Of a stretch of DNA of 64,000 nucleotides, positions 36,225-45,658 are shown one piece after another (the first letter of the stretch is position 1; each line of letters starts with the position of its first letter). Source of the stretch: Syntrophotalea acetylenivorans (lineage in GTDB: Bacteria; Desulfobacterota; Desulfuromonadia; Desulfuromonadales; Syntrophotaleaceae); the NCBI RefSeq assembly GCF_001887775.1, contig NZ_CP015519.1, forward strand, positions 3,036,001 through 3,100,000, given 5' to 3'. The position numbers and the translations under genes are program-made. Under the pieces are notes generated by a model that was not told the DNA's origin, ran no database searches, and saw only the letters and a program-made list of their open reading frames with translations.

Positions 36225-37343
36225 TCAGTTGTTCTCGGGCGTCGGGGCAATGTCGAATTTTGGCGCCAGGGTATTGTCGATGATCACCTGCTGGCCGTTG
36301 CGCAGCTTGAAGACGCCGCTGCTGGCCAACTTTTGCCCCGGTTCCAGCCCGGACTGCACCGCCACAAAATCGCCACGTTTCTCGCCCAGCCGTACAAATT
36401 GCTGTCGCAATACCAAACCGGCTTTACCGTCTGCTTCTTCGATGAGAAACACCGAATCGCTATAGGGTGCATAGAGTACGGCTGTGGCCGGGATAACCAG
36501 GACTTGTTTTTGGGCCGGCAGCACGACTTTTGCCTCGACAAACATTCCGGGTCGCAAAATATCATCCGGGTTTTTCAGGGTTGCCTGAAGGCGAATGTTG
36601 CGGGTGTCGCTATCGACTTCGGGGCTGATTGTGGTGAGGCGACCCTCGACGCTTTTGTTGGGAAAGGCGTCGCTGGTGACGCGCACGGTTAAACCGGTGC
36701 GCAGTTTGGACAGGGTTTGCTGAGGCAGGGAGAAATTAAGATAAATAGGGTCGAGGGTCTGCAGTGAAACAATGTCCTGCCCCGATTGCAGCTGTTGGCC
36801 CAGGTCGACCTGTCGGATGCCGAGCCGACCGCTGAAAGGAGCGCGAATAGCCTTTTTGGCAATCGTGGCCTGAATGTCGTCGGCTTCGGCGATAGCCTGG
36901 CGAAGTTTGGTAACTGCATTGTCGTATTCTGCCTGGGAGACAACTTTTTCTGCCAGCAGTTTGTCGGCCCGCTGCAGGTTGATCTTGGCCAGATCAGACG
37001 CGGCCTTGGCTCCGGGCAGCAAAGCGCGCTCCGAAGAACTGTCCTGTTCCAGCAACAGAGTGCCTTCGCTGACCATGGCACCGGATTGAAAGTGAATGCG
37101 TGTCACCCTGCCGGGCAGTTCGGCGGCCACGGTCATGCCCTGTACCGCCTTTAATGAGCCGACGGCAGGCAGCAGGGTTTCCCAGTCAGTATTGATGACC
37201 TCAGTGCTGGTGACGGTTTCAGGCGGAGGACGAAACTCGGCGCCCTGATCGATCATTTTGCGGATCTGCAGAAACTTAACGCCGGCGAGGGCGCCTATCA
37301 GTAGTAGCAAGCCGAGGATGGTTACAATGATGCGCTTGGTCAT
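36225..37343 (-). CDS. RND efflux membrane-fusion protein
   Basis: 372 residues, periplasmic adaptor of the AcrA/MexA type. The N-terminal membrane anchor (IIVTILGLLLLIGALAGV) has no lipobox. A split biotinyl-lipoyl-like domain contains the first half GRVTRIHFQSGAMVSEGTLL and second half APFSGRLGIRQVDLGQQLQ, with a short coiled coil between, then beta-barrel and membrane-proximal domains. It links the permease to an outer-membrane channel. Start at MTKRIIV (37343) with AGGA upstream. It is 62 bp ahead of the permease gene in the same operon. Confidence 0.92.
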   Translation of the reverse strand: MTKRIIVTILGLLLLIGALAGVKFLQIRKMIDQGAEFRPPPETVTSTEVINTDWETLLPAVGSLKAVQGMTVAAELPGRVTRIHFQSGAMVSEGTLLLEQDSSSERALLPGAKAASDLAKINLQRADKLLAEKVVSQAEYDNAVTKLRQAIAEADDIQATIAKKAIRAPFSGRLGIRQVDLGQQLQSGQDIVSLQTLDPIYLNFSLPQQTLSKLRTGLTVRVTSDAFPNKSVEGRLTTISPEVDSDTRNIRLQATLKNPDDILRPGMFVEAKVVLPAQKQVLVIPATAVLYAPYSDSVFLIEEADGKAGLVLRQQFVRLGEKRGDFVAVQSGLEPGQKLASSGVFKLRNGQQVIIDNTLAPKFDIAPTPENN

Positions 37344-37575
37344 TTTCAGGTATCCTGTCAAAAGTGGCCGTTGCTGGTGGGACGGGGAGGTGCAAAGTAT
37401 TATGCGGCGGATGAGGCGGATGCAGCCACCGGTGCTTTATATGAGAAAACCAAGATTAAGATGATGGCGGGGGTGCTGTCAATGCGCAAACAATCAGGGA
37501 CGATAAATGGTTTAGAAAATACTGGCTAGGGCTATGAGAATTTGGAGGCAGGCATCTATGATATCGTCGCAAAAG

Positions 37576-37611
37576 TCCACCCCGCGATTTCCTATGCCGG
37601 TCCGGGGTGGA
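37576..37611 (-). terminator. Terminator after the antiporter-HD operon
   Basis: Stem TCCACCCCG / CGGGGTGGA followed on the minus strand by CTTTTG; it lies 29 bp after the HD gene stop. The plus-strand tail ATTCTTTT makes it possibly bidirectional. The rest of 37362-37639 shows no gene; flanking GTCGCAAAAGTCC hints at a relic of repeat family A. Confidence 0.7.
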
Positions 37612-37639
37612 TTCTTTTGTGCGGGCAATTGCCGGCATG

Positions 37640-38221
37640 CTAGAGTTCTTCCCGCTGTCCGGTCAGATCCAGCCATAGTTCCAGATAGAGATCGTAGGCG
37701 TCCATTTTATCCAGGTGTCCAAGGGAACCCAGGGAGTCGGCTCGCAATAGGGAGAGGAGCAACGGAAAGTCTCTGTGGGTAATAAAATTAATATGTCTTT
37801 TGCTCGCCTGATTGGGGCTGGTCAATTGCCAGGCTAGATGGAAAGTGTGGTGGCGTACTGCCCAGGCAATTCGTCGGCACCGACCTTCGGGCATGCCCAG
37901 GCGTTCTAAAAGCTCGGCCGCGAGTTTGGCCCCCGCCCGGTCATGGCCACGGGAGTGGATTCCTGCCTCGTGCAGTTCGGTGGAAAGGGGTTTGCCGATG
38001 TCGTGCAGAAGAGCCGCCCACAGCAGGTCGGGGTCGCAATCGTTTGGGCAGGCCTCTATAGTCAGTCGGGTATGGGTGGCGACGTCTCCCTCGGCGTGAA
38101 AGCGAGGCGACTGGGGGGTGTCGGCCATAGGTTCCAGCTCTGGAAGAATGGTAACCAGTTCTTCCCACCAGCCTGCCGGCCGTTCGGCCAAGAGTTTTTC
38201 GATTGCAGCGTAGTCATTCAC
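37640..38221 (-). CDS. HD-domain phosphohydrolase-like protein
   Basis: 193 residues from a GTG start (VNDYAAIEKLL) preceded by GGGAGAAG. An HD-superfamily metal site is visible: HAEGDVATHT, then LLWAALLHDIGKP with the HD pair, then HDRAGAKLAAELLERLG. The arrangement resembles the HD domain of CCA-adding tRNA nucleotidyltransferases, but the polymerase part is absent. Probably a nucleotide phosphohydrolase; substrate unknown. The start overlaps the antiporter stop by 8 bp, so the two are translated together. A longer frame up to 38470 is a shadow within the antiporter gene. Confidence 0.8.
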   Translation of the reverse strand: MNDYAAIEKLLAERPAGWWEELVTILPELEPMADTPQSPRFHAEGDVATHTRLTIEACPNDCDPDLLWAALLHDIGKPLSTELHEAGIHSRGHDRAGAKLAAELLERLGMPEGRCRRIAWAVRHHTFHLAWQLTSPNQASKRHINFITHRDFPLLLSLLRADSLGSLGHLDKMDAYDLYLELWLDLTGQREEL

Positions 38222-40208
38222 AGGTCTTCTCCCAAGAGCAGATGCCATGCAGCAGTTGGCGGACCCGCTGAATCTCCTCGTCGTTGCCGAGCAGAATAAG
38301 GGTGTCCCCCTGCTCCAATTGAAAGTCTGGCGATACGTTGTAGAGAGTCCTTTCGCGGCGCAATACTCCCAGGACCATGGCCCCGGTGCGGCTGCGAAAG
38401 GCCATCTCGGCCAGAGTCCGGCCGAGGCAAGGGGAATCGCCAGGTACCGCCTGGTACTCCACTTGTCCACCTTCGAGGACCGAGAGTGTTGGTGCCTCGG
38501 TGGATGCTCCTTGCCGGGGGGAGCGCAATTGGCTGTAGTGGGCGCGTCGCAACTGGGTCAGGTGCTGCAGAATTCGTCCTTCAGCGATGCCGAAGCGTCG
38601 CAACAGGTAGCTTGACAGTTGTAAGCTGGCTTCCAGTTCGTCGGGGATCACCTCGTCAGCGCCCAGATCTCGCAGATAATCCAGCTCGGCCCGGTAGCGG
38701 GTGCGGGCTAAAATGTAGAGGTCGGGGTTGAGTTCGCGACCGGCGCGGATGGCTCGGCTCAGGGCTCCGGGATCGTTGACGGCCAGCACCAGGGCCCTAG
38801 CTCGTTTGATTCCCAGTTCTTCGAGTACCGGCGGCGCGGTGGCATCGCCGTAGACGATGAATTCTCCATCCCGACGGCCGTTTCTTACAGACTCGCTGTT
38901 CAGTTCGATAAAAAGATGGGGAATCTGCATCTCGTGCAATATTCCACCGACGTTGCGCCCTGACAGGCCGTAACCGACGATAATCACGTGCCCCTCAAGG
39001 TTGGCGGTACGTTCCAGGGTTTCGGCCTCCATCTTGCCGCCTTTATGCCCCAGCAGGTTAGCGATTGTTGCCGCCAGAGCCGGTGCGCGAGGCACTAACA
39101 GAGGGGTGACGACCATCGACATAGCGATTACCGACAGGGCCAGTTGGTAGGGTTGGGGATCTACCAGGCCCAGGCTGGAAGCCTGCTTGAGCAGTACGAA
39201 GGAGAACTCACCAACCTGAAACAGGATGAGGCCGGCGGCCAGAGAAACCCGAAGCGGGCAGCGGGCGAACAGGGCGGCAACACCGGCGGTGCCGATCTTG
39301 AGCAAGGAGAGAACCAGCAGAAAACCGAGGACCAGATGCCAGGAGTGAGCCAGCATTCGAACGTCGACCAACATGCCCATGGAAACGAAGAATATCGCCA
39401 GAAAGGTATCGCGAAAGGGCAGAATGTCGGCCATTGCCTGATGGGAATAGTCCGACTCAGCCAGGAACAATCCGGCCAGAAATGCGCCCAGGGCCAGGGA
39501 AAATCCGGCCAGAGAGGTAACCCAGGCGGTGCCGAGCACCAGGGTTAGCAGGGTCAGTCGAAACAGTTCCGGAGAACTGGTTCGCAGTACCCCCCGCAGC
39601 AGCGGTTTGAGCAGGTAGCGGACAAACAGGGAAAGTCCCCCCATGAGGCCGATGGCATTAACGATTGCAAGCCAGGAGAATTGTCCGGCTCCCTCGCTCA
39701 AGAAGGGCAACAGTACCAGAAAGAATACCACGCATAGATCCTGAACCAGCAGTATCGCCAGAGACACCCGGCCATGGATGGTGTCCATCTCCCCCTGTTC
39801 GATCAGCAGCTTGAGAACGATGGCTGTGGAGGAGAGGGCCAGAGCCATACCCAGAGCCCAGGCGGCCCCGTTGCTCAGCCCCAGGAAGCGGCAGGCGGCC
39901 CAGATCAACGGAATGCTGAGTGCCACCTGAGCGGTGCCGCCGATCAGCATCAGTCGTCGCAGTCGCAGGATTCGGGCAAAAGGAAATTCAAGGCCGATGG
40001 TGAACAGCAGCAGGATAACCCCGATCTCAGCCAATACTTCGACTTCATGGAGCCCTTTTATCAGATGAAATCCGTAAGGACCGACCAGCATACCGGTGGC
40101 CAGGTAGCCGATGATCGGCGACTGTTTGAGGCGGCTGAACAGCCAGGCATTGGCCAGAGCCAGGGCCAGCAGAATCAGCATGTCTTGAAGGAAAACAAGT
40201 TCCGTCAT
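38214..40208 (-). CDS. Monovalent cation/proton antiporter with TrkA-N and TrkA-C domains (CPA2, Kef-like)
   Basis: 664 residues. About 12 membrane helices fill 1-385 (sodium/hydrogen exchanger fold). A Rossmann TrkA-N domain starts at VIIVGYGLSGRNVGG near 412 and binds NAD(H) or nucleotides, and a TrkA-C (RCK-C) domain lies near 575-655 (GDTLILLGNDEEIQRV). The family exports potassium or sodium in exchange for protons under nucleotide control. It is coupled to the overlapping HD-domain gene, which might act on the same nucleotide signal (inference). Confidence 0.9.
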   Translation of the reverse strand: MTELVFLQDMLILLALALANAWLFSRLKQSPIIGYLATGMLVGPYGFHLIKGLHEVEVLAEIGVILLLFTIGLEFPFARILRLRRLMLIGGTAQVALSIPLIWAACRFLGLSNGAAWALGMALALSSTAIVLKLLIEQGEMDTIHGRVSLAILLVQDLCVVFFLVLLPFLSEGAGQFSWLAIVNAIGLMGGLSLFVRYLLKPLLRGVLRTSSPELFRLTLLTLVLGTAWVTSLAGFSLALGAFLAGLFLAESDYSHQAMADILPFRDTFLAIFFVSMGMLVDVRMLAHSWHLVLGFLLVLSLLKIGTAGVAALFARCPLRVSLAAGLILFQVGEFSFVLLKQASSLGLVDPQPYQLALSVIAMSMVVTPLLVPRAPALAATIANLLGHKGGKMEAETLERTANLEGHVIIVGYGLSGRNVGGILHEMQIPHLFIELNSESVRNGRRDGEFIVYGDATAPPVLEELGIKRARALVLAVNDPGALSRAIRAGRELNPDLYILARTRYRAELDYLRDLGADEVIPDELEASLQLSSYLLRRFGIAEGRILQHLTQLRRAHYSQLRSPRQGASTEAPTLSVLEGGQVEYQAVPGDSPCLGRTLAEMAFRSRTGAMVLGVLRRERTLYNVSPDFQLEQGDTLILLGNDEEIQRVRQLLHGICSWEKTCE

Positions 40209-40530
40209 GGGTAGGCCTTATAGGGCAAAGAAGTTAAAAGGGTCGGATGGTGTGCGAATGGCTATGTAAGAACTATAGCAGAGCCCAAACTTTCGGGAAA
40301 CTTAATGTCACCCTGTTGTAAAGGTTGTTGGTCCGGGTTTGGTCACCGAACTTAATCGTGTAGTGCGGTCGGAGCTTTCTCATGTTTCAGGAAAAATTGG
40401 AACCACCCCTCGTGTGAGGTTGACTATCGGCCTTTACAACGAGATGATATATCGAAAGAGAGTGGTTGTTTATTGGCGCCGGTTCCCGCTCAGGGCATAA
40501 AGGAGTTGTCATGGATAGGCGGAAAACGAA

Positions 40531-40764
40531 ATGACGGATAAACTAATTTGTCACTGTATCGGGGTTACTGAGGACAAAATTGTTCAGGCCATTCGAGAGG
40601 GCTCTCATACCCTTAAATCGATTCGGGAATCGACCAAGGCATGTACCGGGAACCGGTGCAAAGAGCTGAACCCCAAAGGGCGATGCTGTTCCGATGATAT
40701 CATTGCGATCATTAGGCGGGAAATCGGAAATGATAAGGACACGAATTTCTGTGGCAAAAAGTAA
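40531..40764 (+). CDS. BFD-like [2Fe-2S] protein
   Basis: 77 residues with the bacterioferritin-associated-ferredoxin-like cysteine pattern CHC near 8-10, CTGNRC near 38-43 and RCC near 51-53, expected to bind one [2Fe-2S] cluster. The domain is often fused to NAD(P)H oxidoreductases; here it stands alone. Possible roles are electron transfer or regulation of iron release. The 320-bp upstream gap (40209-40530) has no gene; a TTGACT at 40420 has no good -10. A terminator-like hairpin follows at 40862. Confidence 0.8.
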   Translation: MTDKLICHCIGVTEDKIVQAIREGSHTLKSIRESTKACTGNRCKELNPKGRCCSDDIIAIIRREIGNDKDTNFCGKK

Positions 40765-40861
40765 TTGCAAGTCTGAAACGAAGCCAACAACAAAACCTTG
40801 CACGATTAAATCATGCTGAAGGGGATTTTAGTTTTCCCAAGGAATTTATGAGGCCCCTATA

Positions 40862-40911
40862 AAATCGCCCCTGAACTTTTTATAGGTTCAAGGGCGATTT
40901 GAATTTTCTTT
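40862..40911. terminator. Hairpin terminator between BFD gene and thiC
   Basis: Stem AAATCGCCC-CTGAAC / GTTCA-GGGCGATTT with tail GAATTTTCTTT on the plus strand and TTTTATA on the minus strand. It lies between convergent genes and can serve both. Confidence 0.8.
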
Positions 40912-40940
40912 GATCTATCTTCCTGCCGTATTCCTCAGCT

Positions 40941-42227
40941 CTATTTCTTTCTTTCGTCCATCACCTTATAGGCACAGAACTCGCCGCACATGGTGCAGGC
41001 GCCGTGTTCCTCGTCGACCCCCGATTCGCCCCGTCTCTTTCGGGCAAGTTCCGGGTCTATGGCCAGGCAGTATTGGGTTTCCCAGTCGAGGGCCTTGCGC
41101 GCTTTGCTCATGGCGATATCTTTTTCCATGGCTCCGGGCAGGCCTTTGACGATGTCGGCGGCGTGGGCGGCGACGCGGGTGGCCATCACACCTTCGTGCA
41201 CATCTTTGACGTTGGGCAGACAGAGGTGCTCGCTGGGGGTGACGTAGCAAAGGAAGTCGGCCCCGGCGCTGGCGGCAATGGCGCCACCGATGGCACAGGT
41301 GATGTGATCGTAACCGGGGGCGATATCGGTGACCAGCGGGCCGAGTACGTAGAAGGGCGCGCCGTGGCAGAGCCGTTTTTGCAGCTGGATGTTGGCCTCG
41401 ATCTGGTTAAGGGGCACGTGACCGGGGCCTTCGATCATGACCTGGATGCCGGCGTCCCAGGCGCGCTGGGTGAGCTCACCAAGGATGATCAGTTCGTGGA
41501 TCTGTGCCCGGTCGGTGGCGTCGGCCAGACATCCGGGACGGAAACCATCGCCGAGGGACAGGGTGGCGTCGTAGGGCTTAACCAGTTCCAGCAGGCGGTC
41601 GTAGTGTTCGAAAAGGGGGTTTTCAGCATCGTTGTGGGCCATCCAGGCTACGGTGAAAGAACCGCCTCTGGAGACTACCTCCATGATCCGGCCTTCGTTG
41701 TCCATACGCTCGACGGTGGCGCGGGTTACGCCGCAGTGCACGGTGATGAAATCGACGCCGTCATCGAGATGTTTCTTGATGCCGTCAAAGATTTCATCGA
41801 CGCTCATATCGACAATGGCCTTGCCTTTTTTTACCACCGTGTCGCAGGCGGCCTGATAGAGGGGCACACTGCCGATGCAGGCCTGGGTCTCGGCGATGAT
41901 GGCGTGGCGGATTTCATCAATGGGTCCGCCGGTGGACAGGTCCATGATGGCGTCGGCCCCGGCAGCTACCGCGACTCGGGCTTTTTCCAGTTCCTTGTCG
42001 ATGCTGGTGTCGTCCTTGCTGGTACCGATATTGGCATTGACCCGGGTTGGCAGGCCCTTGCCCACGGCCAGCGGCAGGCCGTTGGTGTGCCTGTTGTTAT
42101 GGCAGACGATGGCCGTGCCTTCGGCGATCCGTTGGCGCAGGATTTCCGCATCGATACCGGCAGCCTCGGCAGCCTGTTGCATTTTATCGGAGACGATGCC
42201 CTGGCGGGCGAGTTCGAGCTGGGTCAT
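40941..42227 (-). CDS. thiC: Phosphomethylpyrimidine synthase
   Basis: Radical-SAM enzyme converting aminoimidazole ribotide to the thiamin pyrimidine HMP-phosphate. The 428-residue short form lacks the N-terminal extension of the E. coli protein. Conserved stretches include NANIGTS, DLSTGGPIDEIR, TVHCGVTR and EGPGHVPLNQIEANI. The C-terminal cluster motif reads CTMCGEFC, that is C-x2-C-x3-C, one residue shorter than the C-x2-C-x4-C of E. coli ThiC. The close paralogue BzaF (hydroxybenzimidazole synthase) is the alternative, but position 74 bp after thiE-thiD and downstream of a TPP riboswitch supports ThiC. Confidence 0.93.
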   Translation of the reverse strand: MTQLELARQGIVSDKMQQAAEAAGIDAEILRQRIAEGTAIVCHNNRHTNGLPLAVGKGLPTRVNANIGTSKDDTSIDKELEKARVAVAAGADAIMDLSTGGPIDEIRHAIIAETQACIGSVPLYQAACDTVVKKGKAIVDMSVDEIFDGIKKHLDDGVDFITVHCGVTRATVERMDNEGRIMEVVSRGGSFTVAWMAHNDAENPLFEHYDRLLELVKPYDATLSLGDGFRPGCLADATDRAQIHELIILGELTQRAWDAGIQVMIEGPGHVPLNQIEANIQLQKRLCHGAPFYVLGPLVTDIAPGYDHITCAIGGAIAASAGADFLCYVTPSEHLCLPNVKDVHEGVMATRVAAHAADIVKGLPGAMEKDIAMSKARKALDWETQYCLAIDPELARKRRGESGVDEEHGACTMCGEFCAYKVMDERKK

Positions 42228-42301
42228 TAGTCTACCTTTCAGATCTCTTACATGTAAGTTTTTGCGAACGCTTCATAAATCTCAGGGTTGATAAAGAGGA
42301 T

Positions 42302-43756
42302 TCATTGCTCAGTTCGATCAATTGTTCTCATCAGCTTTTGCGCTGCGGCAAAGTGATTGACCGGCCCGTGGCCGGCACCGAGATCGGGGGCGGTGCGGAT
42401 CGCCTCGGTGATAAATTCTTTGGCCAGGGTGACCGCCTGCGGCAGAGGGTGACCGCTTGCCAGCAGGGCGGCGATGGCGGCTGAACTTGTGCAGCCGGTG
42501 CCGTGGGTATTGCGACAGTCGATGCGTTTAGCCGGCAGACGGTACAGGGTCTCACCGTCCAGCAGCAGATCGATGGCTTCCCCCTCGAGATGGCCGCCTT
42601 TGAGCAGCACGTTGCGCGCCCCGAGCTGCTGCAGCCGTCGCCCGGCCTTTTCCATGTCTGCTTCGTTATACACCGGCAGGCCGGTTAGCTCGGCGGCTTC
42701 CGGCAGATTGGGGGTGAGCAGATAGGTTTGGGGCAGCAACTGGTTGCGGCAGGCTTCGACGGCTTCCTGTCTAAGGAGCGGGGCGCCGCCCTTGGCGATC
42801 ATTACCGGATCGACCATTGCCAGTAGACCGTGCTGTTTTAGGCGGTCGGCGACCAGGCGAACGATGCCGGCGTCGAGGAGCATACCGGTTTTAATCACCT
42901 CCGGGGCGAGATCGTCCAACACCGCTGCCAACTGTTCGTCGACAAAGTCGACAGGCACCGGGTGAATGCCCCGTACCCCGCAGGTGTTCTGGGCGGTCAG
43001 GGCGGTGATGACGCTCATGCCGTAGCTGCCCAGCAGGGTGATGGTTTTCAGGTCGGCCTGGATGCCGGCCCCGCCGCCGCTGTCGGAACCGGCCACGGTC
43101 AGCACCCGGCCATGGGGGACAGGTTGACGTCGGTTGAACTGCAGGGCGATTTCACGGGCCGCAAGGGCCGGCGCGGGGTCGGCCATAACGGCTGATATCA
43201 GGGCGATAGAATCAGCACCGGCTTCGATTACTTCGCCGACCCGATCGCGGTTGATGCCTCCGATAGCTACCAGAGGTACGTCGATGGCTTGGCGAATGGC
43301 ACGCAAGGTATCGAGGCCGATATGCACCGCATCGCTTTTGCTTCCGGTCGGATAGATGCTGCCGACAGCCACGTAGTCGGCCCCGGCTTCTTGTGAAGCG
43401 ACCGCCTGCTCAACGGTACGGTTCGAGGTGCCGATAATTTTATCCGGACCGAGTAAAGTGCGGGCCGCAGCGACAGCCATATCCTGCTGGCCGAGGTGCA
43501 CGCCGTCGGCCTGACAGTCCATGGCCAGATGCGGATCGTCATTGATAATGAACAGGGCTCCGGCCTGTCGGCACAGGTCGGCCAGTTGTTTGGCCTCGCT
43601 TTGTATTTCGGCGGCAGAGCGGTCCTTGGCCCGGTACTGAACGATGGCCGTCCCACCTTGCAGGGCCGCGCGTACCTTGGTGAAGAGCTGTTCACCTCGC
43701 GCGCCATCGGTAATGAGATAAAGGCCGGTCAGTTTGTCTGTTTTACTGTCATTCAT
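42302..43756 (-). CDS. thiED: Fused thiamin-phosphate synthase / HMP(-P) kinase
   Basis: 484 residues in two domains. The N-terminal ThiE TIM barrel (about 1-205, with GGTAIVQYRAKD, DGVHLGQQDM and VAVGSIYPTGSKSD) joins HMP-pyrophosphate and thiazole phosphate. The C-terminal ThiD ribokinase-like domain (about 215-484, with VLTVAGSDSGGGAGIQADLK and NTHGTGCTSSAAIAALLA) phosphorylates HMP twice. The fusion puts consecutive steps in one protein. Start at MNDSKTDKL (43756); an upstream in-frame start would add 16 residues. First gene after the TPP riboswitch; thiC follows. Confidence 0.95.
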   Translation of the reverse strand: MNDSKTDKLTGLYLITDGARGEQLFTKVRAALQGGTAIVQYRAKDRSAAEIQSEAKQLADLCRQAGALFIINDDPHLAMDCQADGVHLGQQDMAVAAARTLLGPDKIIGTSNRTVEQAVASQEAGADYVAVGSIYPTGSKSDAVHIGLDTLRAIRQAIDVPLVAIGGINRDRVGEVIEAGADSIALISAVMADPAPALAAREIALQFNRRQPVPHGRVLTVAGSDSGGGAGIQADLKTITLLGSYGMSVITALTAQNTCGVRGIHPVPVDFVDEQLAAVLDDLAPEVIKTGMLLDAGIVRLVADRLKQHGLLAMVDPVMIAKGGAPLLRQEAVEACRNQLLPQTYLLTPNLPEAAELTGLPVYNEADMEKAGRRLQQLGARNVLLKGGHLEGEAIDLLLDGETLYRLPAKRIDCRNTHGTGCTSSAAIAALLASGHPLPQAVTLAKEFITEAIRTAPDLGAGHGPVNHFAAAQKLMRTIDRTEQ

Positions 43757-43852
43757 GGCCAGAAGTCTTTCGGTCCTTGCCGTTGGGCAAAATAAAAACG
43801 CCACGGTCGGTTGCGGGACACGTGACGATAGAAACGGTAATCGGCTCTAGTC

Positions 43853-43942
<90 letters not shown>

Positions 43943-44160
43943 CTGTCGATGCTGACATTGTATAGTATCTTTCCGGCGTACGGTAATTTTTGTCACCGCT
44001 GTCGGTAGCCGTGACTCTATCGGAAGGGGGTCGATTCTGTCAAGGCGAGGGGGCGGTAGTGACGACATTTGTCCTTTACAGCCTTCCAGCGGCGTACTAA
44101 AATTTCCTACTTCATTTTCCGCTCCATACATCTGTTTGCTCCAACACGGAATTCGCCACC

Positions 44161-45294
44161 ATGCACCATTGCCAGGGACATCGCCCCACCTACGTTGAAA
44201 TTGATCTTGCCGCCTTGCAGCACAATTTTCGCCAGGCCCGTCACCAGGCCGGCGACGGCTGCGCGTTGCTAGCGGTGGTCAAGGCCGATGCTTATGGTCA
44301 CGGTGCCGATCGCATCGCCCCGGCTTTGCAGCAGGCCGGGGCCGACCTGTTCGGGGTGGCGATGGTCGAAGAGGGGGTGGAATTACGCCGGGTTGGAGTC
44401 AATCGCCCGATCCTGGTGCTGGGTGGAGTTTATCCAGGCCAGGAGCCGGATATACTGGCCAATCAACTGGTGCCAGTGATTTTCGATCTGGAGACCGCGT
44501 ACCGTCTCAACACCCTTGCTTTGGCCGAAGGCCGGAAACTTTCCTACCATCTCAAGGTCGATAGCGGCATGGGGAGGCTCGGTTTTCGTGCTGAGGAATT
44601 ACCGGCAACCCTGACGGCATTGGCCGCGTTACCGGGATTGGCTATGGATGGTCTGATCTCCCACCTTGCCGTGGCGGACGACCCGACCCATCCCTTAACA
44701 GCTGAGCAGGTCCGTCTGTTTCGCGAGGCCCTTCGCCTGGTCCGCGCAGCCGGTTTTACTCCCAGGCACATTCATCTTAGCAACAGTGCCGCTCTGTTTT
44801 CCCAACAGTTCCCCGAGTGTAACCTGGTGCGGCCTGGTATCGTACTTTATGGTGGTCTTCCCGCTCCTGATTTTGCCGGGCGCCTCGACTTGCAGTCGGT
44901 GATGAGCTTTCGCACTGCGGTGGCCCAGCTTAAAGACATTCCGGCAGGAACCGGGGTTTCTTACGGTCACCGTTTCATCGCCGAACGCCCCACGAGGTTG
45001 GCGGCGATTCCGGTCGGCTATGCCGACGGCTACAGCAGGCATTTATCCAATGTGGGCGAAGTACTGATTCGCGGCCAGCGGGCGCCGGTGGCGGGGACTG
45101 TTTGCATGGACTGGACCTTGATCGACGTCACCGATATACCATGCGTTGAGGTTGGCGACGAGGTTACCCTGCTTGGGCGAGACAACGGCCAGGTGATTAC
45201 TGCTGAAGAGTGGGCGCAACGGATTGATACCATCAATTATGAGGTCTTCTGCCAGATCAGTAAACGGGTGCCGCGGGTTTATCTGGGTGGTTGA
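44161..45294 (+). CDS. alr: Alanine racemase
   Basis: PLP enzyme that interconverts L- and D-alanine for peptidoglycan. 377 residues; the PLP lysine is in LAVVKADAYGHG near residue 42, the N-terminal TIM barrel contains KVDSGMGRLGF, and the C-terminal beta domain has the catalytic-tyrosine region GVSYGHRF plus the late CMDW and NYEVFCQ signatures. No strong Shine-Dalgarno is seen before the ATG. The gap 43943-44160 upstream holds only the divergent thiamin-operon promoter region. Confidence 0.95.
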   Translation: MHHCQGHRPTYVEIDLAALQHNFRQARHQAGDGCALLAVVKADAYGHGADRIAPALQQAGADLFGVAMVEEGVELRRVGVNRPILVLGGVYPGQEPDILANQLVPVIFDLETAYRLNTLALAEGRKLSYHLKVDSGMGRLGFRAEELPATLTALAALPGLAMDGLISHLAVADDPTHPLTAEQVRLFREALRLVRAAGFTPRHIHLSNSAALFSQQFPECNLVRPGIVLYGGLPAPDFAGRLDLQSVMSFRTAVAQLKDIPAGTGVSYGHRFIAERPTRLAAIPVGYADGYSRHLSNVGEVLIRGQRAPVAGTVCMDWTLIDVTDIPCVEVGDEVTLLGRDNGQVITAEEWAQRIDTINYEVFCQISKRVPRVYLGG

Positions 45295-45370
45295 AGTATA
45301 AAACACGTGCAAAGTGGGTTTTGTCCGGTTAGCAACTTGCCTTTTGAGATTGCTAATAGAAATGCTTAAC

Positions 45371-45610
45371 CGCGGGGTTGCGTCCCCGCGCGACGCCTTA
45401 CTCTTTTTGTTGCGCGGCAAAAGAGTAAGCAGAAAAGCGCGCCCCGGCTCCTGGTCCTGCGGGTCCCCTGCGCTTCGCAGACGTTTTGCGGGCGGAAAAA
45501 AACTCGCTGGCGCTCAAACAGTTTTCCCGCCTGTTTCGCAAAACGCCCACTTCGCTCCGGCGGCGTCACAGGGGAGGGAAGGGCAAAGAGAAGTAAGACG
45601 CCCGGCCGGA
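45371..45610. repeat. Palindromic element, family B copy 3
   Basis: The hairpin CTTACTCTTTT / AAAAGAGTAAG at 45397-45429 is preceded by the palindrome CGCGGGGTTGCGTCCCCGCG. Downstream, GC-rich inverted segments appear, for example GACGTTTTGCGGGCGG against CCGCCTGTTTCGCAAAACG, given in parts. It fills the alr-to-RACo gap. The open frame through it is spurious. Confidence 0.7.
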
Positions 45611-45658
45611 CGGAACTGGCCGATTTATTCCAGTTTAGATCCAAAGAGGGGCAGTGCT

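Noticed and set aside
40381-40470. Promoter TTGACT at 40420 for the BFD gene
   Set aside because: At 17 bp the -10 would be GATGAT, and the better TATATC is 22 bp away; too weak to call.
45314-45658. N-terminal 115-codon extension of the RACo-like gene
   Set aside because: It runs through a palindromic repeat and has no ferredoxin cysteine pattern; the GTG at 45659 with AGAGGGG fits the family start.
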